Below, in pieces: positions 21,960-32,113 of a stretch of 64,000 bases of DNA. A program made the position numbers and the translations under genes. Positions within the stretch are counted from its first letter, which is position 1; every line of letters starts with the position of its first letter. The stretch is from Pseudomonas capsici (lineage in GTDB: Bacteria > Pseudomonadota > Gammaproteobacteria > Pseudomonadales > Pseudomonadaceae). Where the stretch lies: NCBI RefSeq assembly GCF_017165765.1, contig NZ_JAFGZD010000008.1, positions 62,001 to 126,000 on the forward strand, in the 5' to 3' direction. A model generated the notes under the pieces. That model had not been told where the DNA came from. It saw only the letters and a list, made by a program, of their open reading frames with translations, and did no database searches.

Positions 21960-22967
21960 TCAGAGCAGATTCTTGGCAATCTTGGCCTGTTCGTCGGCGT
22001 GGTACGACGAACGTACCAGCGGCCCGGAAGCCACGTTCTTGAAGCCCATCTTGTAACCTTCCTCGGCGAACCAGGCGAAGGTGTCCGGGTGCACGAAGCG
22101 CTGGACCGGCAAGTGGCTGCGCGAAGGCTGCAGGTACTGACCCAGGGTCAGCATGTCGATGTCGTGTTCGCGCATGCGCTGCATGACTTCGATGACTTCG
22201 TCGTCGGTCTCGCCCAGACCCAGCATCAGGCCGGATTTGGTCGGAACGTGCGGCACCATCTGCTTGAAACGTTGCAGCAGGGTCAGCGACCACTGGTAGT
22301 CCGACCCCGGGCGCGCAGCCTTGTACAGGCGCGGTACGGTTTCGAGGTTGTGGTTGAACACATCCGGCGGCTCGGCTGCGGTGATTTCCAGCGCCACGTC
22401 CATGCGGCCACGGTAATCCGGAACCAGGGTTTCGAGCTGAACATTCGGCGACAAGGCACGGATTTCACGGATGCAGTCGGCAAAGTGCTGGGCACCGCCG
22501 TCGCGCAGGTCGTCGCGGTCCACCGAGGTGATAACCACGTACTTGAGGCGCAGGTCGGCAATCGCCACCGCGAGGTTCTTCGGCTCGTCGGTGTCCAGAG
22601 GCTTCGGACGGCCATGGCCGACGTCGCAGAACGGGCAGCGACGGGTGCAGATGTCACCCATGATCATGAAGGTCGCGGTACCGCCGGAGAAGCACTCGCC
22701 CAGGTTCGGGCAGGATGCCTCTTCACAGACGCTGTGCAGCTTGTGCTTGCGCAGCAGTTGCTTGATACGGTCGACTTCAGGGGAAACCGGGATTCGTACA
22801 CGAATCCAGTCCGGCTTCTTGGGCAGTTCAACCGTCGGGATGATCTTGACCGGGATGCGTGCGACTTTTTCGGCACCGCGCAGCTTTACGCCCGCTTCGA
22901 CTTTCGGACGGGGAGCGCGCTCGGAAACATCCAGCGTCGGGATCAGGGTTTGCACGGTGTCAGTCAT
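21960..22967 (-). CDS. lipA: Lipoyl synthase LipA
   Basis: This 335-residue radical-SAM enzyme inserts two sulfurs into protein-bound octanoyl groups. The auxiliary cluster motif [12 protein letters not shown] and the radical-SAM motif [11 protein letters not shown] are both intact, and the C-terminal RSSYHAD with its cluster serine is present. It is the last gene of the long leftward operon, 1 bp after lipB. LipB attaches the octanoyl group and LipA sulfurates it. Confidence 0.97.
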   Translation of the reverse strand: MTDTVQTLIPTLDVSERAPRPKVEAGVKLRGAEKVARIPVKIIPTVELPKKPDWIRVRIPVSPEVDRIKQLLRKHKLHSVCEEASCPNLGECFSGGTATFMIMGDICTRRCPFCDVGHGRPKPLDTDEPKNLAVAIADLRLKYVVITSVDRDDLRDGGAQHFADCIREIRALSPNVQLETLVPDYRGRMDVALEITAAEPPDVFNHNLETVPRLYKAARPGSDYQWSLTLLQRFKQMVPHVPTKSGLMLGLGETDDEVIEVMQRMREHDIDMLTLGQYLQPSRSHLPVQRFVHPDTFAWFAEEGYKMGFKNVASGPLVRSSYHADEQAKIAKNLL

Positions 22968-22968
22968 A

Positions 22969-23616
22969 TCATTCTATTCCGCCCGTAAGGGTCGCCTGCT
23001 CAGCATAGTCGAGGTGTTTGACGAGCTGCGCACGCAGCCGGGCACTTACCTCGGAAAATTCCGTCTTCCCTGCGTGATCGCGTAGCTGGGTCATTGCCAG
23101 CCCGGCATATCCGCAGGGGTTGATGCGGCGGAACGGCTCCAGATCCATGTCGACGTTCAACGCCAATCCATGGAACGAACAACCGTTACGAATGCGCAGG
23201 CCGAGGGACGCGATTTTCGCGCCGTCGACATATACGCCAGGGGCATCGGCCTTGGCCGCCGCCGTCACCCCATAACTGTCCAGCAAGGCAATCAGGGTGT
23301 TTTCGATCCGGGTAACCAGATCGCGAACCCCAAATCCAAGGCGCCTGACATCGAGCAACAGATAGGCAACCAGCTGGCCGGGGCCATGATAGGTCACTTG
23401 GCCGCCACGATCGACCTGTACGACAGGAATATTGCCCGGCAACAGCAAATGCTCTGCCTTGCCGGACTGTCCCTGGGTAAAGACCGGAGGGTGCTGCACC
23501 AGCCAGACCTCGTCTGCGGTGTCGCGGTCACGCCCGTCGGTGAAGCGCTGCATGGCATGCCAGGCGCTTTCGTAATCGATCAGGCCAAGATCACGAAAGC
23601 CCAGGATATCGCCCAT
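22969..23616 (-). CDS. lipB: Octanoyl-[ACP]--protein N-octanoyltransferase LipB
   Basis: The 215-residue enzyme transfers octanoate from ACP to lipoyl domains. Catalytic motifs are [19 protein letters not shown] (Lys) and INPCGYAG (Cys), plus the [16 protein letters not shown] segment. Its start overlaps the ybeD stop by one base (TGATG), indicating coupling. It acts immediately before LipA, which is encoded next to it. Confidence 0.96.
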   Translation of the reverse strand: MGDILGFRDLGLIDYESAWHAMQRFTDGRDRDTADEVWLVQHPPVFTQGQSGKAEHLLLPGNIPVVQVDRGGQVTYHGPGQLVAYLLLDVRRLGFGVRDLVTRIENTLIALLDSYGVTAAAKADAPGVYVDGAKIASLGLRIRNGCSFHGLALNVDMDLEPFRRINPCGYAGLAMTQLRDHAGKTEFSEVSARLRAQLVKHLDYAEQATLTGGIE

Positions 23617-23891
23617 CAGAGCACCATATGCACGACACCCGTAGCGCGAAGGGCACTATTGATATCGCGCAACTGGTCTTCGCCGGTGGCGACGATATGC
23701 AGTTGTACGGTGGTGTACTTGCCGTTGCTGCTCTGACGCTCGGCGAGCGTGGAGACGTCGATCTTGGCGTGCTTGCCGAGAATCTCGATCACCGCAGCAG
23801 TAAAACCCACGCTGGTATCGCCGATCACCTTGATCGGGTAGTCATCGCAGGGGAATTCGATTTTGTGCGACTTGACGTCGGTATCGGTCAT
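23616..23891 (-). CDS. ybeD: YbeD/DUF493 family protein
   Basis: The 91-residue ACT-like small protein begins [20 protein letters not shown]. The motif [13 protein letters not shown] and the C-terminal ATGVVHMVL are typical of DUF493. The family is nearly always found between dacA and lipB, as here, and its role is not known; lipoate-related regulation has been suggested from context. The start at 23891 was chosen over 12 extra upstream codons by homology. Confidence 0.9.
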   Translation of the reverse strand: MTDTDVKSHKIEFPCDDYPIKVIGDTSVGFTAAVIEILGKHAKIDVSTLAERQSSNGKYTTVQLHIVATGEDQLRDINSALRATGVVHMVL

Positions 23892-23980
23892 GGCAGTAAA
23901 GGTCTCACAAGCCGTGACGACGGACACGCAGCCTGCTCAGGAAGCAGGCCGCGAGAAGGTCGGCATTGATTACTAGAAGG

Positions 23981-25141
23981 TCAGTTGAACAAGCCGTAGA
24001 AGAACATGCGAATGCTATCCCACACGCGGCGGAAAATACCACCTTCCTCGACAGCCTCAAGTGCGATGAGGTTGGCAGTATGCACCACCTTGTCGTCCTT
24101 CTTGACTTCGACCTTGCCGATCACGTCACCCTTGGCAATCGGGGCAACCAGTTGCGGGTTCATGATCATGCTGGCGCTGAGCTTCTTCATGTCGCCCTTG
24201 GGCATGGTCATGCTCAGGTCTTCTGCCAGGCCAGCCTTGACCTGACGGGTGGCACCTTTCCAGACGGATGCCTGGGCCAGTTCCGTACCCTTCTGATAGA
24301 AGTTCTGGGTTTCGAAGAAGCGGAAACCGTAGGTCAGCAGCTTCTGGGTTTCGGCTGCACGAGCCTGCTCGCTGTTGGTACCGAACACCACGGCGATCAG
24401 ACGCATGCCATCACGTACTGCCGAGGACACCATGCAGTAGCCGGCTTCTTCGGTGTGACCGGTTTTCAGACCGTCAACGGTCTTGTCGCGCCACAGCAGC
24501 AGGTTGCGGTTAGGCTGCTTGATGCCGTTCCAGAAGAATTCCTTCTGCGAGTAGATCGCGTAGTGAGCCGGGTCTTCGTGGATGATGGCACGCGCCAGGA
24601 TGGCCATGTCATGAGCCGACGAGTAGTGCTCGGGGTTCGGCAGACCGGTCGGGTTCATGAAGTGGCTGTTGGTCATGCCCAGATCGCCAGCAGTCTTGTT
24701 CATCATGTCGGCGAAAGCGTCTTCGCTACCGGCAATATGCTCGGCCACTGCAACGCTGGCGTCGTTACCCGACTGGATGATGATGCCGTGCAACAGGTCG
24801 CTGACCGTCACCTGGCTGCCAACCTTGATGAACATCCGCGAACCACCGGTACGCCAGGCGTTTTCGCTGACGGTAACCGGATCGTTCTCGCCGATCTGGC
24901 CGCGACGGATTTCCAGGGTCGCGATGTAAGCCGTCATCAGCTTGGTCAGGCTCGCAGGAGCCAGACGCTGGTCACCGTTGTTTTCAACCAGAACGTTGCC
25001 GCTGGAGGCATCCATCAGCACGTAGGACTTGGCGGCCAGTTGCGGCGCAGCAGGCGTCATCTGTTCGGCGGCCCAGGCAGCCGGGGCGATGATCAGTGGC
25101 ACAAGCAGGCACAAACGTTTTGCAAAGGTGGTGATGTTCAT
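23981..25141 (-). CDS. dacA: D-alanyl-D-alanine carboxypeptidase DacA (PBP5/6)
   Basis: The 386-residue periplasmic penicillin-binding protein trims the terminal D-Ala from peptidoglycan stem peptides. A signal peptide covers about 1-24. The catalytic motifs SLTK (PASLTKLMT), SGN (IIQSGNDASVA) and KTG (DGLKTGHTEEAG) are all present. The C-terminal PBP5_C domain ends in an amphipathic membrane anchor (RMFFYGLFN). The ATG at 25141 gives the normal signal peptide. It belongs to the elongation-related operon. Confidence 0.96.
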   Translation of the reverse strand: MNITTFAKRLCLLVPLIIAPAAWAAEQMTPAAPQLAAKSYVLMDASSGNVLVENNGDQRLAPASLTKLMTAYIATLEIRRGQIGENDPVTVSENAWRTGGSRMFIKVGSQVTVSDLLHGIIIQSGNDASVAVAEHIAGSEDAFADMMNKTAGDLGMTNSHFMNPTGLPNPEHYSSAHDMAILARAIIHEDPAHYAIYSQKEFFWNGIKQPNRNLLLWRDKTVDGLKTGHTEEAGYCMVSSAVRDGMRLIAVVFGTNSEQARAAETQKLLTYGFRFFETQNFYQKGTELAQASVWKGATRQVKAGLAEDLSMTMPKGDMKKLSASMIMNPQLVAPIAKGDVIGKVEVKKDDKVVHTANLIALEAVEEGGIFRRVWDSIRMFFYGLFN

Positions 25142-25375
25142 CCGTCTCTCGAAATTGCTAATGGGCAAACATGCCCTCACGGGCAAAGCGGAACAAGCCG
25201 GCGAAGCGCATGCACTTCACGGCGGCTCGTGGCGCCAGGCTGAATCCCTGGCTGACAAGATCGCCTGTTCAACACACGATCCTGCGGGCAGTGCCTGCAA
25301 CTCTTGCTCTGACGGCAAGTCCGCATTGCGGGCCACTGCATATCGTTCTCCATACCGCCAAGAACGACTGTTGAT

Positions 25376-26389
25376 TCAATCCAGTGTTACAAGGCTCGGC
25401 TGACCAAGGTTGGCCGATCTGACACTATCCTGCAATTGCTGGGCTTCACCCTGCGTGCCTATCGGCCCCATGCGGACCCGATAGAGCGTCTGTTGATTGC
25501 GCGCTATCGAACTCACGAAAACCGGTGCCCGAACCATCCCGCTCAGCTTCGATCTCAGGAGCTCTGCAGCGTCCGGATTCGCGAAGGCTCCGACCTGGAG
25601 AAACAGCCCAGAGGCTTGTCCTGAAGCGTTTTTTTTTGCGTCACTCTGCAAGGGTACAGGCGGAGCAGCGTGTTGTTGAGGCGGTGGCGTGTATTGCTCG
25701 ACCGTCCCGGTTGAAGCGGTGAAAGCCGGCGTAGCCGCCTGGGCCACGACCTGAGGCTGGTCGAGCGCCAGTGGAGCAGGACGCCCCCGTTGCGCCCACC
25801 ATTCCTGCGGATCGATCCCCTCGACCTTGACCCGCGCCGTACCGCTTTCGGCATAGCCGAGCTTCTTGGCAGCCGCATAGGACAGGTCGATGATCCGGTC
25901 GGAGTAGAACGGGCCACGATCGTTGACGCGCAGAATCACGGTGCGGTTGTTGTCGAGGTTGGTCACGCGCACATAGCTGGGCAATGGCAGGGTCTTGTGG
26001 GCCGCGCTCATGCCATACAGGTCATAGACCTCGCCATTGGCGGTGTTCTGACCATGAAACTTGGTGCCATACCAGGAAGCCGTACCCGTGGCGACATAAC
26101 GCCTGGATTCGCTCATCGGGAAGTAGGTCTTGCCCAGTACCGTATAAGGGTTGGCCTTGTAGGGACCGGTGTGGACAGTAGGCGTGGCATCGGGAATACG
26201 CGAGATATCCACATCCCACCAGGGAGCCCCGTCCTTGTGTGCACGGTTGATATCCAGTCCCGGAGCAGAACGCACGGCGGTGCCGCCCTGCTGTGGCGAA
26301 CGCGAGGTGGACGAGCAACTTGCAATCAGCAGTGCCAGCCCCGCACAAGCCAGCACTTTCAAAGGTGTACGAATCGGCAATGGCCGCAT
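25376..26389 (-). CDS. rlpA: Septal-ring lytic transglycosylase RlpA
   Basis: This 337-residue outer-membrane lipoprotein has its lipidated residue at Cys25 (LLIASC). The RlpA double-psi-beta-barrel domain (about 95-190) contains ASWYGTKFHGQNTANGE and the catalytic-site region VNDRGPFYSDRIIDLS. A C-terminal SPOR domain (about 260-337) binds denuded glycan at the septum. In P. aeruginosa RlpA cleaves glycan strands lacking stem peptides and is needed for daughter-cell separation. It overlaps the mltB stop by one base (TAATG). Confidence 0.95.
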   Translation of the reverse strand: MRPLPIRTPLKVLACAGLALLIASCSSTSRSPQQGGTAVRSAPGLDINRAHKDGAPWWDVDISRIPDATPTVHTGPYKANPYTVLGKTYFPMSESRRYVATGTASWYGTKFHGQNTANGEVYDLYGMSAAHKTLPLPSYVRVTNLDNNRTVILRVNDRGPFYSDRIIDLSYAAAKKLGYAESGTARVKVEGIDPQEWWAQRGRPAPLALDQPQVVAQAATPAFTASTGTVEQYTPPPQQHAAPPVPLQSDAKKNASGQASGLFLQVGAFANPDAAELLRSKLSGMVRAPVFVSSIARNQQTLYRVRMGPIGTQGEAQQLQDSVRSANLGQPSLVTLD

Positions 26390-27396
26390 TACTTCACGCC
26401 TCGAGCTTGAACCAACGATTCAGACAGCTGATACACGGCCATCGCGTACATCACACTGCGGTTATAACGCGTGATTACATAAAAATTATTCAGTCCCAGC
26501 CAGTATTCCGGCCCTTGATCACCTTCGAGGCGAAATGCCGTGACGGGCAGGTCATCGCGCAGCGCATCATGACTCGCCCAGCCCAGACCTCGCAACTCCC
26601 CGACCGACATGACCGGGTCCAGACCAGGACTCAACCCCTCATCGACCCGACTGCCACGTGCCGAAGCACGACTGACGACACGCTGTCCGGCCACCCAGCC
26701 ATGGCGCTTGAAGTAGCTGGCAACACTGCCGATGGCATCGTCCGGGTCGGTCCAGATATTGATATGTCCGTCACCGTCGAAATCCACGGCATATGCGCGA
26801 AAGCTGCTCGGCATGAACTGCGGCAGGCCCATCGCACCGGCGTAGGAACCCTTGAGGGTCAGAGGATCGACCTGCTGTTCACGGGCCAGCAGCAGGAACT
26901 CGCGCAATTCCTTGCGGAAAAACGGAGCGCGGGGCGGATAGTCGAAGCCCAGCGTGGACAGGGCATCGATCACCCGGTAGTTACCGGTATTGCGACCGAA
27001 GAAGGTTTCGACGCCGATGATCGACACGATGATCTGCGCAGGCACGCCATATTCCTGCTCGGCACGGGCCAGCGCCGCTTCATGCTGACGCCAGAAATCG
27101 ACGCCGCGAGCGATACGGGCATCGGTAATGAACATCGGGCGATATTCTTTCCACTGCTTGACCCGTTCGGCCGGACGGGAAATCGCATCGAGGATCGCCT
27201 GCTTGCGCTCGACTTCGCGAAACACGCCCATCAACTGCTCGCCGGCAAAACCGTACTCACGGGTCATCTCACCGACAAATTCGGCCACTTGAGGAGAACC
27301 CTCGTAGTCGCCAGCGATAGCCTCTTGTACAGATCCAAGGATGCTAACCAGACCGACCACCGGAGCATATCGAGCCCAGTTGCGCACTACCTGCAT
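26389..27396 (-). CDS. mltB: Membrane-bound lytic murein transglycosylase B
   Basis: The 335-residue MltB/SltB1-type enzyme has a signal sequence (about 1-28) without a clear lipobox Cys, so the product is probably soluble or periplasmic. The catalytic Glu lies in IIGVETFFGRNTGNYR. The motif GSYAGAMGLPQFMPSSFR and the MltB-type C-terminal half are complete. The ATG at 27396 has AGGTGAAG 7 bases upstream; a longer frame from 27432 would begin inside rodA. It is the second MltB-type enzyme in this window and belongs to the rodA-rlpA-dacA operon. Confidence 0.92.
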   Translation of the reverse strand: MQVVRNWARYAPVVGLVSILGSVQEAIAGDYEGSPQVAEFVGEMTREYGFAGEQLMGVFREVERKQAILDAISRPAERVKQWKEYRPMFITDARIARGVDFWRQHEAALARAEQEYGVPAQIIVSIIGVETFFGRNTGNYRVIDALSTLGFDYPPRAPFFRKELREFLLLAREQQVDPLTLKGSYAGAMGLPQFMPSSFRAYAVDFDGDGHINIWTDPDDAIGSVASYFKRHGWVAGQRVVSRASARGSRVDEGLSPGLDPVMSVGELRGLGWASHDALRDDLPVTAFRLEGDQGPEYWLGLNNFYVITRYNRSVMYAMAVYQLSESLVQARGVK

Positions 27397-27413
27397 TGAA
27401 TTCTTCACCTTAA

Positions 27414-28559
27414 TCAAACCTGAGCGATCCATTTACGATGCGTATGGATCGACATCAAAACCCCAAACGCTGACAGCAGCGTCACGAGCGAAGTTCCGCC
27501 ATAGCTAATGAAAGGCAGTGGTACGCCTACAACCGGCAAGAGGCCACTGACCATACCGATATTGACGAATACATAAACAAAAAATGTCATTGTCAGCGCC
27601 CCGGCCAGCAGCTTGCCGAACAGGGTCTGGGCTTGCGCGGTGATGACCAGACCACGGCCGATCAGCAGCAGATAGATGACCAGCAGCGCACAGATCCCCA
27701 CCAGACCGAACTCCTCGCCCAGTACCGCAATGATGAAGTCGGTGTGGCTTTCAGGCAGGAAGTCCAGGTGCGACTGGGTACCCAGCAGCCAGCCCTTGCC
27801 GAAGACGCCACCCGAACCGATGGCCGCCTTGGACTGAATGATGTTCCAGCCGGTACCCAGCGGATCGCTTTCCGGATCGAGGAAGGTCAGTACCCGCTGT
27901 TTCTGGTAGTCGTGCATGAAGAAGAACCACATGGCGACAGCCGCAGGCACCGCAGCGGCCAGCACGCTGACGATCCAGCGCCAGCGCAGTCCGGCCATGA
28001 ACAGCACGAAAGCGCCCGAGGCCAGGATCAGCAGCGAGGTGCCGAGGTCAGGCTGACGCACGATCAGCACGAAGGGCACGCCGATCAAGGCAAGGCTGAC
28101 CGCCACATGCTTGAGCTGCGGCGGCAAAGTGCGCTTGGACAGATACCAGGCGATGGTCGCCGGCATGATGATCTTCAGGAATTCCGAAGGCTGGAAGCGG
28201 ATGACCCCCGGAATGTTGATCCAGCGCGTGGCCCCCATGGCGTTGTGGCCCATCACATCCACCACCACCAGCAACAGCACGCCCATGACGTACATGACCG
28301 GCACCCAGCGCGCCATGAATCGCGGCTCGAACTGGGCAATGATCAGCATCGCCGTCAGACCGATACCGAAAGAGCTGGCCTGCTTGAGCAGCAGATCCCA
28401 GTTCTTGCCACTGGCCGAATACAGGACGAACAGGCTGCCCGCCGCCAGGGTCAGCAGCAGGATCAGCAGCGGGCCATCGATATGAATACGCTGCAGAAAC
28501 GTCGCCCGGCGACGCATCACATCTTCGCTGGAAAGGATGCGGTCGAAATTACTCTTCAC
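27414..28559 (-). CDS. rodA: Peptidoglycan glycosyltransferase RodA
   Basis: The 381-residue SEDS-family polymerase of the elongasome has ten membrane segments. Family motifs include MGATRWINIPGVIRFQPSEFLK, QPDLGTSLLI, GSGGVFGKG and the C-terminal LPFISYGGTSLV. It polymerises lipid II together with PBP2, encoded immediately upstream. The first ATG overlaps the end of mrdA by 11 bp; a second in-frame ATG (MRRRATF) 14 codons later is also possible. Confidence 0.95.
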   Translation of the reverse strand: MKSNFDRILSSEDVMRRRATFLQRIHIDGPLLILLLTLAAGSLFVLYSASGKNWDLLLKQASSFGIGLTAMLIIAQFEPRFMARWVPVMYVMGVLLLVVVDVMGHNAMGATRWINIPGVIRFQPSEFLKIIMPATIAWYLSKRTLPPQLKHVAVSLALIGVPFVLIVRQPDLGTSLLILASGAFVLFMAGLRWRWIVSVLAAAVPAAVAMWFFFMHDYQKQRVLTFLDPESDPLGTGWNIIQSKAAIGSGGVFGKGWLLGTQSHLDFLPESHTDFIIAVLGEEFGLVGICALLVIYLLLIGRGLVITAQAQTLFGKLLAGALTMTFFVYVFVNIGMVSGLLPVVGVPLPFISYGGTSLVTLLSAFGVLMSIHTHRKWIAQV

Positions 28560-30444
28560 GGGCCGCAGCCTCCGGATTCAGGGAACCGGCGTACTCAGGC
28601 TTGAGGACGCCATTCTGGTCGAGCAGCCAGGCATCCATCACCTGACGAACCACGGGAGCCGCAACACCGGAGCCGGACTCACCGTTCTCCACCATCACAG
28701 CCACGACTATCTTGGGGTTGTCGGCCGGCGCAAAGCCCACGAACAGGGCGTGGTCACGATGGCGCTCCTGAACCTTGGTGCGGTCGTACTTCTCACCCTG
28801 CTTGATGGCGACAACCTGAGCGGTACCGCTTTTACCGGCGATCCGGTACTGCGCACCGATGGAAGCCTTGCGTGCCGTACCACGGGCACCGTGCATCACT
28901 TCCTGCATGCCGTGGTTGACCCTGGCCCAGTTGGACGGATCGCGCAGGATGATGTCCGGCATCGGGTTCTCGTCAACCGGAGCCTTGCCTTCGATGCTCT
29001 TGGCCAGATGCGGCCGGTTCCACTTGCCCTTGTTGGCGACCAGGGCAGTGGCCTGCGCCAGCTGCAGCGGCGTGGCCTGCATATAGCCCTGGCCGATCCC
29101 GAGAATCAGTGTTTCGCCGGGGAACCACGCCTGACGCCGGGTCGCACGCTTCCAGTCCCGGGACGGCATCAGGCCGGGGGATTCCTCGAACATGTCCAGA
29201 GACACTTTCTGCCCCAGACCGAACTTGTTCATGTAGCTGGACAGCCGGTCGATACCGAGCTTGTGCGCCAGATCGTAGAAGTAAGTGTCATTTGAACGCA
29301 TGATCGCCACATCGAGGTCCACCCAGCCATCGCCGGTGCGGTTCCAGTTGCGGTACTTGTGGTCATAGTTCGGCAGTTGGTAATAGCCAGGGTCGAACAC
29401 CCGCGAGGTCGGGGTCACGACACCCGCATCCAGCCCGGCAACGGCGACTGCCGGCTTGATGGTGGAGCCCGGTGGATAGAGGCCGCGCAGAATACGGTTG
29501 AACAGCGGCCGGTCGATCGAATCGCGCAACTCGGCGTAGGCCTTGAAGCTGATCCCCGTCACGAACAGGTTCGGGTCGAAACTCGGTGCGCTGACCATCG
29601 CCAGCACCTCGCCCGTGTTCGGGTCCAGCGCCACGACAGCGCCACGACGACCGCCCAGTGCGGCTTCGGCGGCTTCCTGCAGATTGATGTCCAGGCTCAG
29701 GACAATGTCCTTGCCGGGAATCGGGTCGGTGCGCTTGAGTACACGCAAGACACGTCCGCGGGCGTTGGTTTCGACTTCCTCGTAACCGACCTGACCGTGC
29801 AGCTCGTCTTCGTAGAAACGTTCGATACCGGTCTTGCCGATATGGTGCGTGCCGCTGTAATTGACGGGATCGAGGCCTTTGAGCTCTTTCTCGTTGATGC
29901 GCCCCATGTAACCGACCGAGTGGGCAAAGTGCGGCCCCTGGGGATAGTGACGGACCAGTTGCGCCACCACCTCGACGCCGGGCAGGCGGAACTGGTTAAC
30001 GGCAATCAGGGCAATCTGCTCTTCGGTCAGCTCGAACAGGATCGGCACCGGCTCGAATGGCCGACGCCCCTGCTTCATGCGCTTCTCGAAGATGATGCGG
30101 TCATCGGGCGTGAGCTGCAGTACTTCGACGATGGTGTCGAGCACCTGGGACCAGTTGCCGGAACGCTCGCGGGTCACGCTGAGACTGAAGCTTGGCCGGT
30201 TATCGGCCACCACAACGCCATTACGGTCGAAAATCAGGCCGCGACTCGGCGGAATCGGCTGGACGTGGACCCGGTTGTTTTCCGAAAGGGTCGAATGGTA
30301 GTCGTACTGAATGACCTGCAGGAAATACAGGCGTGCAATCAGGACGCACACCAGCAACATGACGGCCACTGCCCCGAACACGACCCTGCTGCGCACAAGG
30401 CGTGCGTCTTTTTCATGGTCTTTTAGGCGGATCGGCTGAGGCAT
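28549..30444 (-). CDS. mrdA: Penicillin-binding protein 2 (MrdA)
   Basis: The 631-residue bitopic transpeptidase of the rod complex has an N-terminal membrane anchor (about 20-42), a PBP dimerisation/pedestal domain, and a transpeptidase domain. The SxxK motif is in PPGSTIKPAV and the KSGT motif in IAGKSGTAQVV. It cross-links glycan polymerised by RodA, which it also activates. The gene lies between rlmH and rodA in the usual Pseudomonas order. Confidence 0.96.
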   Translation of the reverse strand: MPQPIRLKDHEKDARLVRSRVVFGAVAVMLLVCVLIARLYFLQVIQYDYHSTLSENNRVHVQPIPPSRGLIFDRNGVVVADNRPSFSLSVTRERSGNWSQVLDTIVEVLQLTPDDRIIFEKRMKQGRRPFEPVPILFELTEEQIALIAVNQFRLPGVEVVAQLVRHYPQGPHFAHSVGYMGRINEKELKGLDPVNYSGTHHIGKTGIERFYEDELHGQVGYEEVETNARGRVLRVLKRTDPIPGKDIVLSLDINLQEAAEAALGGRRGAVVALDPNTGEVLAMVSAPSFDPNLFVTGISFKAYAELRDSIDRPLFNRILRGLYPPGSTIKPAVAVAGLDAGVVTPTSRVFDPGYYQLPNYDHKYRNWNRTGDGWVDLDVAIMRSNDTYFYDLAHKLGIDRLSSYMNKFGLGQKVSLDMFEESPGLMPSRDWKRATRRQAWFPGETLILGIGQGYMQATPLQLAQATALVANKGKWNRPHLAKSIEGKAPVDENPMPDIILRDPSNWARVNHGMQEVMHGARGTARKASIGAQYRIAGKSGTAQVVAIKQGEKYDRTKVQERHRDHALFVGFAPADNPKIVVAVMVENGESGSGVAAPVVRQVMDAWLLDQNGVLKPEYAGSLNPEAAAREE

Positions 30445-30472
30445 CTAGGGCGCGTTCACAGTAAAGACAAGG

Positions 30473-30940
30473 CTACTTGTGATAAGGGTGCCCGGACAGA
30501 ACTGTCCAGGCGCGATAGATCTGCTCACCGATCAGGATCCGCACCAGCGGGTGCGGCAAGGTCAGTGGTGACAGCGACCAACGCTGCTCGCTACGCGCGC
30601 AAACCTCCGGGGCAAGACCTTCCGGCCCTCCGACCATGAGATTTACCGTGCGCGAATCCAGACGCCAGCGATCGAGCTCGCTCGCCAGTTGCTCGGTGCT
30701 CCAGGGCTTGCCCTGCACTTCAAGCGTGACGATCCGCTCACCCGGTTGCACCTTGGCCAGCATGGCTTCGCCTTCCTGACGGATCAGGCGTGCCACGTCG
30801 GCATTCTTGCCACGGGTATTGAGCGGAATTTCCACGAGTTCAAGCGCAAGTTCGGAAGGAAGACGCTTGGCATACTCATGCCAACCCTCTTCCACCCACT
30901 TGGGCATACGCGAACCAACGGCGATCAGACGCAGACGCAC
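30473..30940 (-). CDS. rlmH: 23S rRNA pseudouridine(1915) N3-methyltransferase RlmH
   Basis: The 155-residue SPOUT-family methyltransferase modifies pseudouridine 1915 of helix 69. The trefoil-knot SAM site [13 protein letters not shown] and the C-terminal [18 protein letters not shown] are intact. Together with rsfS immediately upstream it forms the conserved ribosome-related pair of this operon. Confidence 0.97.
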   Translation of the reverse strand: MRLRLIAVGSRMPKWVEEGWHEYAKRLPSELALELVEIPLNTRGKNADVARLIRQEGEAMLAKVQPGERIVTLEVQGKPWSTEQLASELDRWRLDSRTVNLMVGGPEGLAPEVCARSEQRWSLSPLTLPHPLVRILIGEQIYRAWTVLSGHPYHK

Positions 30941-30949
30941 AGCGATGCC

Positions 30950-31336
30950 TTATTCGTGGCCCGGAGTGTGGTGCGCAGCGCTGGCAGCGCGGCTTTGCTC
31001 GGCACCTTGCCACAGGCGCTCCAGATCGTAGAACTGGCGTGCGGCAGCGGTCATCACGTGAACCACGACATCGCCCAGGTCCAGCAGAACCCAGTCGCTG
31101 TCGCCCTTGCCTTCCTCGCTCAGCGGCATCAGGCCAGCAGCCTTGACCTTCTCGCGAACGTTATCGACCAGCGCGTTGAGCTGGCGGTTGGAGGTACCGG
31201 TGCAGATCAGCATGTAGTCGGCGATGCTGGTCTTGTCACGCACGTCGAGCGCCAGGATGTCCGCACCCTTGACGTCTTCCAGTGCAGCCGTTGCCAATGC
31301 CACGACTTCTTCACTACTCAGTTTTTGCTTTGTCAT
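30950..31336 (-). CDS. rsfS: Ribosomal silencing factor RsfS
   Basis: The 128-residue DUF143-fold protein binds L14 and prevents subunit joining when nutrients are low. The signature [21 protein letters not shown] and [15 protein letters not shown] are present. It has a short, somewhat variable C-terminal extension with His residues (AAHHTPGHE). It lies 9 bp from rlmH and about 60 bp after nadD. Confidence 0.96.
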   Translation of the reverse strand: MTKQKLSSEEVVALATAALEDVKGADILALDVRDKTSIADYMLICTGTSNRQLNALVDNVREKVKAAGLMPLSEEGKGDSDWVLLDLGDVVVHVMTAAARQFYDLERLWQGAEQSRAASAAHHTPGHE

Positions 31337-31396
31337 AAGAAACTCATTCAGCTCATATATGTGGAAACGCCCAAACGCTTGTCTATAAAAGCAGTT

Positions 31397-32113
31397 TCAG
31401 GGCGCTCCATCAGTTTTCGGCGCACAGTACAGTCCGTGCACATCGATATAGGCCAGTACCGCGTCTGGCACCAGAAAACGTACCGACTTACCGCTGGCCA
31501 GCAGTTGACGGATCTGGGTGGCAGACACCGATAACGGCGTCTGCCAGACGAATGTAATGTGTCCGCCCGGCCCTTTCAGGGCCTTGGGATCGCTGACCGA
31601 GCGTGCCGCCAGCAGGTTGCGCATGGCATCCGGCGACTCGCTGTCCGCGTCCGGGCGTTGCAGCACCACGATATGGCAGTGCTCCAGCAGTTCTTCCCAC
31701 CGATACCAGGTGGACAGACCGCAAAAGGCATCCCAGCCCAATAACAGAAACAACTGGTCCTCTGCGGCCAGTTCGGCCCGCATCGATTCCAGAGTGTCGA
31801 TGGTGTACGACGGTTTATCCCGCTTCAGCTCACGGTCATCCACCGTCAAGGGTGACACACCGGCCACCGCACACCGGACCATCGCCAGACGGTCCTGTGC
31901 AGTCACACTCGGCATGTCGCGATGCGGAGGCCTGGCGCTGGGCGTCAGGCGCAACTCATCGAGTTCAAGCAGCTCGGCCACTTCCAGTGCGCCGCGCAAA
32001 TGACCTATGTGTACCGGGTCGAACGTCCCCCCCAGCATGCCGATACGTCTGGGCAAGGCTGCTACGGGCTCGCTCAAGTCAGGCTGGCTCCTGGCCGCGC
32101 AATTGACCGTCAC
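31397..32113 (-). CDS. nadD: Nicotinate-nucleotide adenylyltransferase NadD
   Basis: The enzyme adenylates nicotinate mononucleotide in NAD synthesis. The nucleotidyltransferase motif [18 protein letters not shown] and the C-terminal [20 protein letters not shown] (ISxTxxR-like) are present. The start is uncertain. The ATG at 32113 gives 238 residues but overlaps proA by 35 bp; a TTG at 32077, just after the proA stop, gives 226 residues ([14 protein letters not shown]) and fits family length better. The longer form is listed. Confidence 0.92.
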   Translation of the reverse strand: MTVNCAARSQPDLSEPVAALPRRIGMLGGTFDPVHIGHLRGALEVAELLELDELRLTPSARPPHRDMPSVTAQDRLAMVRCAVAGVSPLTVDDRELKRDKPSYTIDTLESMRAELAAEDQLFLLLGWDAFCGLSTWYRWEELLEHCHIVVLQRPDADSESPDAMRNLLAARSVSDPKALKGPGGHITFVWQTPLSVSATQIRQLLASGKSVRFLVPDAVLAYIDVHGLYCAPKTDGAP